Origin: Modestobacter sp.
GTDB lineage: Bacteria; Actinomycetota; Actinomycetes; Mycobacteriales; Geodermatophilaceae
Length of the DNA: 12,904 nucleotides
Direction of reading: 5' to 3'
Assembly: GCA_025966175.1 (NCBI GenBank)
Contig: JAOPVN010000564.1
Span: 1 to 12,904, forward strand
Made by a program: the position numbers and the translations under genes. The notes beneath the pieces were generated by a model. That model was not told the DNA's origin. It was given only the letters and a program-made list of their open reading frames with translations, and did no database searches. Positions 1 to 6,189 of this stretch are shown piece after piece. The number at the start of each line of letters is the position of its first letter. Positions within the stretch are counted from its first letter, which is position 1.

Positions 1-302
1 CCGTCGGCCGCCGGCAGCAGCCGGCACATCCCGCCGGCCGCGGTGCGGCCCCGGCGGCGCAGGCCCAGAGTGCCCGCCCGACCGGCCAGCAGGACGGCGG
101 GGTCGACGGCCGGCCGTGCGTCCAGCCGGTCGCCGGCGTCCTCGAGCGTGGTCACCAGGTCCTGGACGACGTCGACCATGCCCGCCGGACCCGCCACGGG
201 CGCACCGCCTGGTTCACCGGTCAGCGCCATCAGCCCGGACCCGGCCCAGCGTTCGAGCGCGCAGGTCGGGGCGCGGTGGGGCCGAGCGCATCCCGTTCCC
301 AT
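1..302 (-). CDS. CaiB/BaiF (family III) CoA-transferase, 5' part only
   Basis: About 100 N-terminal residues are present before the frame leaves the left edge of the window. Reading leftwards, the protein contains LERWAGSGLMALTG, then a helix-rich stretch, then DPAVLLAGRAGTLGLRRRG and CRLLPAADG. This pattern (WA.SG.MALTG, later a LL..RA...G..RRG..S/A.GG..RLL strip) is what I recognise from the N-terminus of actinobacterial family III CoA-transferases, which move CoA between carboxylic acids. The ATG at 302 is preferred because the conserved LERWAGSG segment lies upstream of a second in-frame ATG at 230; neither start has a clear Shine-Dalgarno sequence. The catalytic aspartate is not visible because the gene is cut. 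It is divergent from the crotonase gene, with 59 bases between the chosen starts. Family assignment is moderately sure; the substrate is unknown. Confidence 0.6.
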   Translation of the reverse strand, partial: MGTGCARPHRAPTCALERWAGSGLMALTGEPGGAPVAGPAGMVDVVQDLVTTLEDAGDRLDARPAVDPAVLLAGRAGTLGLRRRGRTAAGGMCRLLPAAD

Positions 303-345
303 GTCGCTGGCATGGTAACGAGGCCGCGCTCCAGGTCGGGGCGCA

Positions 346-352
346 GAGAGGA
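346..352 (+). promoter_or_regulatory. Ribosome binding site deciding the GTG start of the crotonase gene
   Basis: GAGAGGA lies 9 bases before GTG 362. It supports that start over an upstream in-frame ATG at 116, which would overlap the divergent CoA-transferase gene and add about 82 residues of Arg/Pro-rich sequence without domain character. Confidence 0.6.
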
Positions 353-361
353 CGTCGACTC

Positions 362-1411
362 GTGCCTGGAGCAGGTCCGGTCCCGGCCCGCGCGCTGCCG
401 CAGCTGCTGGCCGGCTACGCGGGGCTGCCCGAGGCGCTGGACCCGCTGCTGGGGATGCCGTTGCTGGTCGTCGACCTGGAGGGCGCTGGACCTGCGGACC
501 TGGCGCCGCTGCGGTCGCGGCCGGCGTGCGTCGTGATCGGCGTGCACCGGGCCGCCGAGCCCCTTCCCGACGTCCCGGCGGAGCTCGTCGACGTCCTGCT
601 CTGCCCGGTGACCGGTCCGCCCGCCCCCTGGGTCGGCGTTCCCGACGTCGATGCGGCGGTCGCCACCGTGGCCGCGGCGGTACGCGCCGCCCCGCAGGCA
701 GCGACCGTACTGATCCAGCTGCTCCGCCTGGCGGAGCGCCTGGCGCCCGCGGATGCGGTGGTCGCGGAGTCCTTTGCCTACGCCACGCTGCAGGCCGGCG
801 CCGAGCACCGGGCGTGGCTGGCCGGCCGGACCCCGCGCCGCCGACGCAGGTCGGGCGGCCCGGCGGTGCTCGTCGAGCGACGCGGCGAGACCCTGCTGCT
901 GACCCTCAACCGGCCCGAGGTGCGCAACGCCTACGACGCCACGGTGCGCGACGGTCTGGCGGAGGGCTTCCGGCTGGCCCTGGCGGACGACGGGCTGCGC
1001 CACATCGAGCTGCGCGGCAGCGGCCCGGACTTCTGCGCCGGCGGCGACCTGACCGAGTTCGGGACGACGCCGGACCCGGTGACCGCACACCTGGTGCGCA
1101 CCACCGCCGGCGCGGCCCCCCCGCTGCTCGCCGTGGCCGACCGGGTGACCGTGCACCTGCACGGCAACTGCATCGGCGCGGGCATCGAGGTCCCGGCCTT
1201 CGCCGCCCGGGTGCTCGCCGCCCCGGACACCGTGCTCCGGCTGCCGGAGATCGGCATGGGGCTCATCCCCGGCGCCGGGGGCACGGTGAGCATCACCCGA
1301 CGGATCGGCCGGCACCGGACCGGCTGGCTCGCGCTGACCGGTCAGCCGCTGCCCGCGCTCCAGGCCCGCGACTGGGGACTCGTCGACGAGGTCCGGCCGG
1401 TCCCGGGCTGA
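362..1411 (+). CDS. Enoyl-CoA hydratase/isomerase (crotonase) family protein with N-terminal extension
   Basis: Predicted protein of 349 residues from a GTG start. GTG 362 is chosen because GAGAGGA (346-352) lies 9 bases upstream and because earlier in-frame codons give low-complexity Arg/Pro-rich sequence. Residues about 169-349 are a crotonase core: LNRPEVRNA, the oxyanion-hole segment FCAGGDL (C225-D229), HGNCIGAGIE (E276) and LPEIGMGLIPGAGGT (E296). E276 and E296 are 20 residues apart, as are the two catalytic glutamates of rat enoyl-CoA hydratase (E144, E164), so hydratase activity is plausible. The protein stops right after WGLVDEV, where normal crotonases continue into C-terminal helices. 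Residues about 95-168 instead contain a segment (..LLRLAERL...ESFAYATLQAGAEHRAWLAGRTP) resembling those helices. The gene converges on the ferredoxin reductase gene with 3 bases between stops. It probably acts in beta-oxidation of a ring-derived acyl-CoA; the substrate is unknown. Confidence 0.8.
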   Translation: MPGAGPVPARALPQLLAGYAGLPEALDPLLGMPLLVVDLEGAGPADLAPLRSRPACVVIGVHRAAEPLPDVPAELVDVLLCPVTGPPAPWVGVPDVDAAVATVAAAVRAAPQAATVLIQLLRLAERLAPADAVVAESFAYATLQAGAEHRAWLAGRTPRRRRRSGGPAVLVERRGETLLLTLNRPEVRNAYDATVRDGLAEGFRLALADDGLRHIELRGSGPDFCAGGDLTEFGTTPDPVTAHLVRTTAGAAPPLLAVADRVTVHLHGNCIGAGIEVPAFAARVLAAPDTVLRLPEIGMGLIPGAGGTVSITRRIGRHRTGWLALTGQPLPALQARDWGLVDEVRPVPG

Positions 1412-1414
1412 GCG

Positions 1415-2578
1415 TCAGCCGGCCGACGGGACGCCGAGCCCGCGGCCCCGCTTGATCAGCCCCCGCACGTCCCCGATGCCCAGCACCGCGACGGGGTCGG
1501 GCCCATGCCTTCCCACGGCGTGGAACTCCGTCGACCAGTCGCCCTGCACGAGCTCCCAGCTGTCGGCCAGCCCGGGCATCCCCTGCCCGTCCAGCCGGAC
1601 GCCCACCTGCTCGGTCCACATCGTGGGCACCACGTCGAGGACCTCCTGCTCGATCCCGAGCAGTGACCGGGCCGCGTGCCGGGCGGTGAGCGTGGGCAGG
1701 GACCAGTGCTCCACCCGGTGGGGGCCGCCGCCGAAGCGGGGATAGGGGAACCGCGCGACGTCGCCCACGGCGACCACGCCCTCGGCGCCCAGCACCGACA
1801 GCCGGCCGTCGGTCAGCACGCCGTTGGTGAGGTCCAGGCCGTTGCCCGCCAGCCACTCCACCTCCGGGTGGCTGCCCACCGCCTCGACGACCACGTCGGC
1901 GGCCACCTGGCTGCCGTCGTCGAACTCCACCCCGGTGACCCGGTCCGTCCCGAGGTAGCGGACCGGCAGCCGGCCGAGCAGGAAGGTGACCCCCCGGTCG
2001 GCGTGCCGGCGGGCGAGCTCGCCGCCCACCTGGGCGCCCAGCGCGCGCAGCAGCGGCACCGGCTCGGGGGCGCTCACGGTGACCGGGCAGCCGAGGTCGA
2101 CGGCGGTCGAGGCGAGTTCCATGCCGACCAGCCCGGCGCCGACGACGAGGAGCCGCCGTCCCGGACCCAGGTCCGCGGCCAGCGCCCGGGCGTCGTCGAT
2201 CGTGCGCAGCACGTGCCGGCCGGGGACCGGGCCGGGGAGGGAGAGCCGGCGGGGGCGCAGCCCGGTGGCGACGACCAGCCCGTCGAAGTCGAGGGTCGCG
2301 CCGTCGGTCAGGGTGAGCCGGTGCGCGCCGAGGTCGGCGGCGGCTACCGCGGTGCCCAGGCACCAGCTGACGTCCGCCGTAGCGGCGCGCTGGGGGAAGC
2401 GCAGCTCGTCGACGTCCACGCCGGCGGTCAGCGCGGCCTTGGACAGCGGCGGGCGGTTGTACGGCGGGTGCGGCTCCGCGCCGACGACGGTGAGCGGGCC
2501 GACGTGCCCCGCGGCGCGCAGCGCCTCTGCGGACCGCAGACCGGCCAGCCCGGCCCCGACCACCACGACGTGTTGCAT
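1415..2578 (-). CDS. FAD/NAD-dependent ferredoxin reductase (P450 redox partner)
   Basis: Protein of 387 residues that would transfer electrons from NAD(P)H through FAD to a ferredoxin, here most likely the [3Fe-4S] ferredoxin encoded at 4482-4700, and on to the P450. The N-terminal FAD-binding Rossmann motif is VVVGAGLAG (residues 5-13). It is followed by YNRPPLSK (40-47), a hallmark of the putidaredoxin/rubredoxin reductase group. The central NAD-binding motif is VVGAGLVGMELA (145-156), preceded by ATG at 104-106. The second FAD motif GVVAVGDVARFP is near residues 270-280. Length is close to the usual 390-420. The ATG is fixed by GAGGGA (2584-2589) 5 bases upstream. A 10-bp hairpin sits just beyond that site. 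It is the last gene of the P450 block, 143 bases after the hydrolase gene. The family call is very secure; the partner assignment is from context. Confidence 0.92.
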   Translation of the reverse strand: MQHVVVVGAGLAGLRSAEALRAAGHVGPLTVVGAEPHPPYNRPPLSKAALTAGVDVDELRFPQRAATADVSWCLGTAVAAADLGAHRLTLTDGATLDFDGLVVATGLRPRRLSLPGPVPGRHVLRTIDDARALAADLGPGRRLLVVGAGLVGMELASTAVDLGCPVTVSAPEPVPLLRALGAQVGGELARRHADRGVTFLLGRLPVRYLGTDRVTGVEFDDGSQVAADVVVEAVGSHPEVEWLAGNGLDLTNGVLTDGRLSVLGAEGVVAVGDVARFPYPRFGGGPHRVEHWSLPTLTARHAARSLLGIEQEVLDVVPTMWTEQVGVRLDGQGMPGLADSWELVQGDWSTEFHAVGRHGPDPVAVLGIGDVRGLIKRGRGLGVPSAG

Positions 2579-2593
2579 CGCTGTCCCTCTCTC

Positions 2594-2619
2594 CCGGTGC
2601 GGAGGGCCGTCCGCACCGG
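2594..2619 (-). promoter_or_regulatory. Perfect 10-bp hairpin in the leader of the ferredoxin reductase gene
   Basis: CCGGTGCGGA (2594-2603) and TCCGCACCGG (2610-2619) are perfect reverse complements around a 6-base loop. In the minus-strand transcript the stem ends about 4 bases before the GAGGGA ribosome binding site. No T-run follows in either direction, so it is not a canonical intrinsic terminator. It could be a partial terminator after the hydrolase gene, an mRNA processing/stability element, or an operator for a separate reductase promoter. The sequence does not decide between these. Confidence 0.45.
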
Positions 2620-2721
2620 AAGATCGGCGCCGACGGCGTTCCCACCGATGATGACAGAGACGTCAGAAACGGGGCGCGGGGGCGCGGTCCCGGCGGCTCG
2701 GCGCCGGCACCGCGCCCGGGG

Positions 2722-3441
2722 TCACCGGGTGGCTGCCGGGGCCCGCTCGGCGATGCCGATCAGCACCTGCGCCAGCTCCTGCGGCCGGCTCAGGAACGGC
2801 GAGTGCCCACCGGGGAACTCGACCAGCTCGGAGCCCAGCCGCCCGGCGGAGACCGCCCGTGCCCAGGCCGGCGGGACGGCGGCGTCCTCGGTCATCACCA
2901 CAGAGGTGGCCGGCACGTCGGGCCAGGTGTCGATCGGACACGTCTCGGTGAAGACGGTCAGCGCGTTGGCGCGCAGCCGCTCCCACGCCCGCCGGGCCAG
3001 CGGCTCGGGCACGTCGGGGTAGAAGTACGTCCGCGAGCGGTTCCAGGAGAAGGCCCCCCGGCCGAGCTCGTCGGGCTCGCTGTCGTCCATCGGCATGCTG
3101 ATGGCGGTCTGCCCCTCGGCCGTACCCAGGTACTCCAGGAAGGCCTGCCCCGGGACCGGCACCATGGCGCCCAGGAACACCATGTGCCGGACCGGCCGCA
3201 GGGACGCCAGCACCGGCAGCGCCAGCCCGCCCATGGAGTGGGCGACGGCCACCACGTCGTCGGAGACCCCGTCGAGCGCCGCGGCCACCGCACCGGCCCA
3301 CTCGGCCGCCCCCGCAGCCGGGTCGTCGATCGGCATGTCCGGGGCGACGACGCCGAAGCCGGCCGCCTCCAGCTCCGGGGTCAGCAGTTCCCAGCACCAG
3401 CCGCCGTGCTGGCCGCCGTGCATCAGTGCGAACGTCGTCAT
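2722..3441 (-). CDS. Small alpha/beta-hydrolase fold esterase/hydrolase
   Basis: Protein of 239 residues with a compact alpha/beta-hydrolase fold and no signal peptide, so cytoplasmic. The N-terminal FALMHGGQHGGWCW (4-17) carries the HGG oxyanion element seen in the EstC/plant methylesterase-like group. The nucleophile elbow is AHSMGG with Ser69. A His in PGGHSPF (His213) and an acid at Glu185/Asp186 (VVMTEDA) complete a plausible triad. In the P450 block it lies between the SDR and the reductase, so it may hydrolyse an ester or lactone formed during substrate oxidation. That role is inference and no substrate can be named. The ATG at 3441 overlaps the stop of a tiny upstream reading frame (see the 3438-3472 entry). 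Confidence 0.82.
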   Translation of the reverse strand: MTTFALMHGGQHGGWCWELLTPELEAAGFGVVAPDMPIDDPAAGAAEWAGAVAAALDGVSDDVVAVAHSMGGLALPVLASLRPVRHMVFLGAMVPVPGQAFLEYLGTAEGQTAISMPMDDSEPDELGRGAFSWNRSRTYFYPDVPEPLARRAWERLRANALTVFTETCPIDTWPDVPATSVVMTEDAAVPPAWARAVSAGRLGSELVEFPGGHSPFLSRPQELAQVLIGIAERAPAATR

Positions 3442-3472
3442 CGCTGCCGCCTCGTCGTCATCGCCTCGTCAT
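3438..3472 (-). other. Nested start/stop ladder before the hydrolase gene
   Basis: After the SDR stop (3483-3481) an ATG at 3472 opens 4 codons and ends in TGA 3460-3458. That TGA overlaps the ATG at 3461, which opens 7 codons (MTTRRQR) ending in TGA 3440-3438. The second TGA overlaps the ATG of the hydrolase at 3441. Both junctions are ATGA. The sequence GCGATGACGACG occurs twice, 20 bases apart (3444-3433 and 3464-3453), so the ladder may come from a short tandem duplication. It would allow ribosomes finishing the SDR to reinitiate stepwise. Translation of these mini-frames is not shown. Confidence 0.35.
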
Positions 3473-3480
3473 CCGTCCGG

Positions 3481-4341
3481 TCAGAACTGGGGCTGCTGCG
3501 GGCGGGCCTTCAGGTAGCCCCCGGCGTCGATGCGCAGCTGCATGCCCGTCACGAACTTCGACTCGTCGGACACCAGGAACAGCACCGCCTGCGAGATGTC
3601 GTCGGGCTCGACGAAGCCGACCGGCATGGCGTTCATCGCGGGGAACGCGGGCAGCGCGTCCTCCCGCGTCGGGTTCGGCAGGTCGGGGCGGAAGAGCTTG
3701 TACATGATGTCGCTGTTGAGCATGTGGGTGTTGACGTTCGTCGGGTGGACGGCGTTGGCCCGGATGCTGCGGGGCGCCAGCACGAGCGCCAGGTCGTTGA
3801 TGAACGAGGCCACGGCCCGCTTGGCCCAGGTGTAGCCCTGCCCGCCGGGACCCGCGGCCGGGTTGTCCGTCGTCGAGGGCAGCATCGCCGCCAGCGAACC
3901 GGTGGCCACGATGGACGCCCCGTCGGCCAGGTGCGGCAGGGCCGCCTCGACCGCGTTCACGACGCCGACGAAGTCGACCTGGACGGCGTCGAGGAAGGCC
4001 TGCGGATCGGGGTGACCCAGCGGCGCGATGCCGGCCTGGGCGACGACCGCGTCCAGCTTCCCGAGCTCGGTGATGCCCTGCTCGAGGGCGGCGCGGAGGC
4101 CGGCGCGGTCGCGGACGTCGGCCTTGAGCGCCACCACCCGGCGGTCCAACGCCTCGATGAGCTTCACGGTCTCGTCGAGGTCGCTCTGCCGGGACATCGG
4201 GTACTCGTTGGTGGCGATGTCCTCCAGGCTGTCCACGGCGATGATGTCGGCGCCCTCCGCGGCCAGGCGCAGCGCGTGCGCGCGACCCTGCCCACGCGCT
4301 GCTCCGGTGATGAAGACGACCTTGCCCTCGACGCGACCCAT
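3481..4341 (-). CDS. Mycofactocin-coupled SDR family oxidoreductase (carveol dehydrogenase-like)
   Basis: Protein of 286 residues, a short-chain dehydrogenase expected to oxidise an alcohol to a ketone or aldehyde. The N-terminus MGRVEGKVVFITGAARGQGR (T12-R20 glycine-rich cofactor loop), an insertion with ATNEYPMS, then DLDETVKLIEALDRRVVALKADVRD match the mycofactocin-coupled SDR family. Known members, such as Rhodococcus carveol dehydrogenase, hold NAD non-exchangeably and pass electrons to the peptide cofactor mycofactocin. Catalytic residues are Ser149, Tyr170 and Lys174 (YTWAK). The Ser-Tyr spacing is 21 rather than the common 13 because of an extra ST.DNPA.GPGG loop. ATG 4341 has GAGGA (4349-4353) 7 bases upstream; longer in-frame extensions upstream are not homologous. 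It lies 140 bases after the ferredoxin, so its likely substrate is the alcohol made by the P450. No mycofactocin biosynthesis gene is in the window. Confidence 0.88.
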   Translation of the reverse strand: MGRVEGKVVFITGAARGQGRAHALRLAAEGADIIAVDSLEDIATNEYPMSRQSDLDETVKLIEALDRRVVALKADVRDRAGLRAALEQGITELGKLDAVVAQAGIAPLGHPDPQAFLDAVQVDFVGVVNAVEAALPHLADGASIVATGSLAAMLPSTTDNPAAGPGGQGYTWAKRAVASFINDLALVLAPRSIRANAVHPTNVNTHMLNSDIMYKLFRPDLPNPTREDALPAFPAMNAMPVGFVEPDDISQAVLFLVSDESKFVTGMQLRIDAGGYLKARPQQPQF

Positions 4342-4394
4342 TCGACTGTCCTCACTGACGGTGGAGAGACCCGGGGACGTGCTGCCCCCGGGGG

Positions 4395-4413
4395 GCGTGG
4401 TCGGTGACCACGC
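4395..4413. promoter_or_regulatory. 8-bp inverted repeat in the ferredoxin-SDR spacer
   Basis: GCGTGGTC (4395-4402) and GACCACGC (4406-4413) are perfect reverse complements with a 3-base loop, 54 bases upstream of the SDR start. The 140-base spacer (4342-4481) also holds a weaker 7-bp pair, GGACCGG (4451-4457) and CCGGTCC (4470-4476), just past the ferredoxin stop. They could be mRNA hairpins between cistrons or an operator for an internal promoter. No convincing -35/-10 pair was found here. Confidence 0.3.
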
Positions 4414-4481
4414 AGATCGTGTGCACCCGGTGTGCCCGGGGCGGGAGATGGGACCGGTGCCTCGCCGGCCCGGTCCGGTGC

Positions 4482-4700
4482 TCAGCGCCGGCGCGGCTCG
4501 ACCGGCCCGACGGTCACCGAGATCGCCTGCTCGGGACAGGAGTTCGCGCCGGAGTGAGCGTCCTCGGCCAGGTCGTCGGGGAGGGTGCCGTCGCCGGTCA
4601 CCTGCCCGTAGCCGTCGTCGTCGTCGGTGAAGACCCGGGGTGCCAGCGAGTAGCAGCGCCCGTGTCCGGTGCACAGGTCGCGGTCGACCGCCACCTTCAC
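4482..4700 (-). CDS. [3Fe-4S] ferredoxin, P450 electron donor
   Basis: Protein of 72 residues that would carry single electrons from the reductase (1415-2578) to the P450. The cluster ligands are Cys10, Cys16 and Cys55 in CTGHGRC ... SGANSCPEQAI. The position of the second Cys of a [4Fe-4S] motif is His13, the signature of actinobacterial P450 ferredoxins that hold a [3Fe-4S] cluster. The middle is acidic (FTDDDDGYG), as expected for a docking protein. GTG 4700 is chosen because it overlaps the P450 stop by four bases (GTGA) and has GGGGAGG (4711-4717) 10 bases upstream, giving the typical family length. The overlap implies translational coupling and matched amounts with the P450. Confidence 0.93.
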   Translation of the reverse strand: MKVAVDRDLCTGHGRCYSLAPRVFTDDDDGYGQVTGDGTLPDDLAEDAHSGANSCPEQAISVTVGPVEPRRR

Positions 4701-5920
4701 CGGCCGCTCGCCTCCCCGCCGCCGAGGACGAGATGGAGGGACGTCAGCCCGATGGTCCCGCGAGGCCACTTCACGGTGGGCTCGGTCCCGGGCGCGATGG
4801 CGTACTCGGGGAAGCGCTTGTGCCACTCCTCGTAGAACAGCCGCATCTCGAGGCGGGCCAGGTGCGAACCGAGACAGCGGTGCGGGCCCATCCCGAAGCT
4901 GACATGTGGGTTCTCGGGCCGGTGGAAGTCGATGCTGTACGGATCGGCGAACAGGTCCTCGTCGCGGTTGGCGACAGCGAGGAAGGACATGACCCGGGTG
5001 CCCGCGGGCAGCTCCTGACCACCGATGACCGTGGCCTCGGTGGTCAGTCGTGGCACGAAGGGAGCCGGCGGGTCCAGCCGGGTCAGCTCCTCGACCGCGG
5101 CCTCGATCAACGACGGGTCGTCGACCAGTTCCTGGCGCCGGTCGGGGTTCCTGGCCAGCCGTTCCATGCCGAAGCCGAGGGTGTCGGTCACGGTGTCCAG
5201 ACCCGCCAGCACGAACAGGAAGCACAGGCCCAGCGCCTCCTCGGTGGACAGCTCGTCCTCGCCCTCCAGGCACAGCAGCTGGCTGAGGACGTCGTCGCCC
5301 GGCACGCCGCGCCGTGTCTGGACCAGGTGGGTCAGGTAGCCGAACAGCTCGCCGGCCTTCTGCTGCCCCTGGACGAACACCTCCGAGTCGGCGGTCGCGC
5401 CCGCGCCGGCCGCGTCGCTGAGTGCGAGGCAGGCGTCCTTCCACTCGATGAACTGGTCCCGCTGTTCCAGCGGCAGCCCGAACAGGGTCAGGAAGGCCTG
5501 GGTGGGGAAGACGCCGGCCACCTCGGAGATGAACTCGACCTCGTCCCGGTCCGCGAGCGGGTCCAGCAGGTCGGCGAGCTGCTGGCGCAGCGAGTCCTCG
5601 AGCTGGCGCATCCGCCGCGGGCTGAAGAACGGCTGCAGGATCCGTCGGTAGCGGGTCTGCTCCGGCGGGTCGAACCCGATCGGCACCATCGGGACGGGGC
5701 TGCCGAGCATGTCGAAGACCTGCTTGGAGGAGAAGATGCCCGGCTCCCGCATGGCGGCCTGCACGGTGTCCACGGCAGTGAGTGCGTAACCGCCGTCGTA
5801 CCGGACGACGTCCCCGGCCTGCTTGCCGGCGGCCTGCATGATGCGCCACGCCGCGTCGCGGTCCGTCGGCATCGGGAGCTCGTCCAGCACCAACTTCTCC
5901 CCGTGGGGACATGCAGCCAT
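4697..5920 (-). CDS. Cytochrome P450 monooxygenase, P450cam-like class I
   Basis: Soluble bacterial P450 of 407 residues, the usual length. Heme loop SFGMGPHRCLG with proximal ligand Cys349; ExxR in the K helix (E278-R281); I helix LAGLDTVTDTLGF with the acid/alcohol pair Asp242-Thr243 for oxygen activation; C-helix region DPPEQTRYRR. The I-helix AGLDTV, the following FGMERLARNPDRRQEL and the DPPEQ stretch resemble P450cam (CYP101) more than typical actinobacterial drug-metabolising P450s. A terpene or other small hydrophobic substrate is therefore plausible, but the CYP family cannot be assigned by eye. ATG 5920 has GAGGT (5925-5929) 4 bases upstream. The stop overlaps the ferredoxin start. 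It is divergent from an aldehyde dehydrogenase and has its own candidate promoter at 5993-6021. Confidence 0.94.
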   Translation of the reverse strand: MAACPHGEKLVLDELPMPTDRDAAWRIMQAAGKQAGDVVRYDGGYALTAVDTVQAAMREPGIFSSKQVFDMLGSPVPMVPIGFDPPEQTRYRRILQPFFSPRRMRQLEDSLRQQLADLLDPLADRDEVEFISEVAGVFPTQAFLTLFGLPLEQRDQFIEWKDACLALSDAAGAGATADSEVFVQGQQKAGELFGYLTHLVQTRRGVPGDDVLSQLLCLEGEDELSTEEALGLCFLFVLAGLDTVTDTLGFGMERLARNPDRRQELVDDPSLIEAAVEELTRLDPPAPFVPRLTTEATVIGGQELPAGTRVMSFLAVANRDEDLFADPYSIDFHRPENPHVSFGMGPHRCLGSHLARLEMRLFYEEWHKRFPEYAIAPGTEPTVKWPRGTIGLTSLHLVLGGGEASGR

Positions 5921-5992
5921 GGTGACCTCGAATCGTCGTGAGGAGGGGCCGCCGGCAGTGGTGGAGAGGGAGTGCGCTCGGTGGTGGCTGTG

Positions 5993-6021
5993 ACGCTAGG
6001 CACAGGCACTCAGTGCGTCAA
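5993..6021 (-). promoter_or_regulatory. Candidate promoter of the P450 operon
   Basis: On the minus strand TTGACG (6021-6016) and TAGCGT (5998-5993) are separated by 17 bases, close to the actinobacterial consensus TTGACR-N17-TAGRRT. Transcription would start near 5986, giving a leader of roughly 65 bases before ATG 5920. The palindrome GCACTCAGTGC fills much of the spacer, a good place for a repressor to block this promoter. Confidence 0.55.
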
Positions 6022-6049
6022 CAGTTTATCTGTTCAATCATCTGCCTAG
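5996..6049. promoter_or_regulatory. Nested dyads: candidate operator between P450 and aldehyde dehydrogenase genes
   Basis: Three inverted repeats are stacked in a locally AT-rich stretch. CTAGGCA (5996-6002) and TGCCTAG (6043-6049) form the outer 7-bp arms. GCACT-C-AGTGC (6006-6016) lies inside the P450 promoter spacer. AACAG-TTTAT-CTGTT (6020-6034) overlaps the edge of the -35 box. The arrangement fits binding of one or more dimeric regulators, such as a TetR or GntR type, controlling the divergent pair. The regulator is not encoded in the window. Confidence 0.45.
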
Positions 6050-6082
6050 TCGGAGGTGCGCTCGTTTCGCTGCGCCAATGCG

Positions 6083-6111
6083 TTGACTCGTCTACCTGAA
6101 TCAGTCAGGGT
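6083..6111 (+). promoter_or_regulatory. Candidate promoter of the first aldehyde dehydrogenase gene
   Basis: TTGACT (6083-6088) and CAGGGT (6106-6111) with a 17-base spacer match TTGACR-N17-TAGRRT well. The start would be near 6118, about 70 bases before ATG 6190. A TGACT/AGTCA pair (6084-6088 and 6103-6107) and a small CTGAATCAG dyad (6096-6104) overlap the promoter elements and may be part of an operator. Confidence 0.5.
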
Positions 6112-6189
6112 GGCCGAGTGTCGTGAGCCACACACCTGGGGTGGCCTGGCACGTCCGGCGCAGTGCAGCGCCCCGAACGGGAGGAACTC

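Noticed and set aside
1380..1420. Frameshift explaining the missing crotonase C-terminal helices
   Set aside because: The stop at 1411 is 3 bases from the stop of the convergent reductase gene, whose C-terminal coding sequence fills the following DNA, so there is no room for a lost C-terminal domain in another frame.
1293..2645. Alternative 450-codon minus-strand frame over the ferredoxin reductase
   Set aside because: It lacks the FAD and NAD motifs, which are all in the other frame (1415-2578), and is dominated by Arg, Gly and Pro.
2803..4407. Long plus-strand open frame opposite the SDR and hydrolase
   Set aside because: The translation is rich in His, Arg, Gly and Val with no domain, and the opposite strand carries well-recognised enzymes. 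This is a typical GC-rich antisense frame.
4640..5941. Long plus-strand open frame opposite the P450
   Set aside because: Composition is low-complexity and runs antisense to a P450 with all hallmark residues. The antisense frames at 8875-10494 and 11243-12466 were rejected for the same reason.
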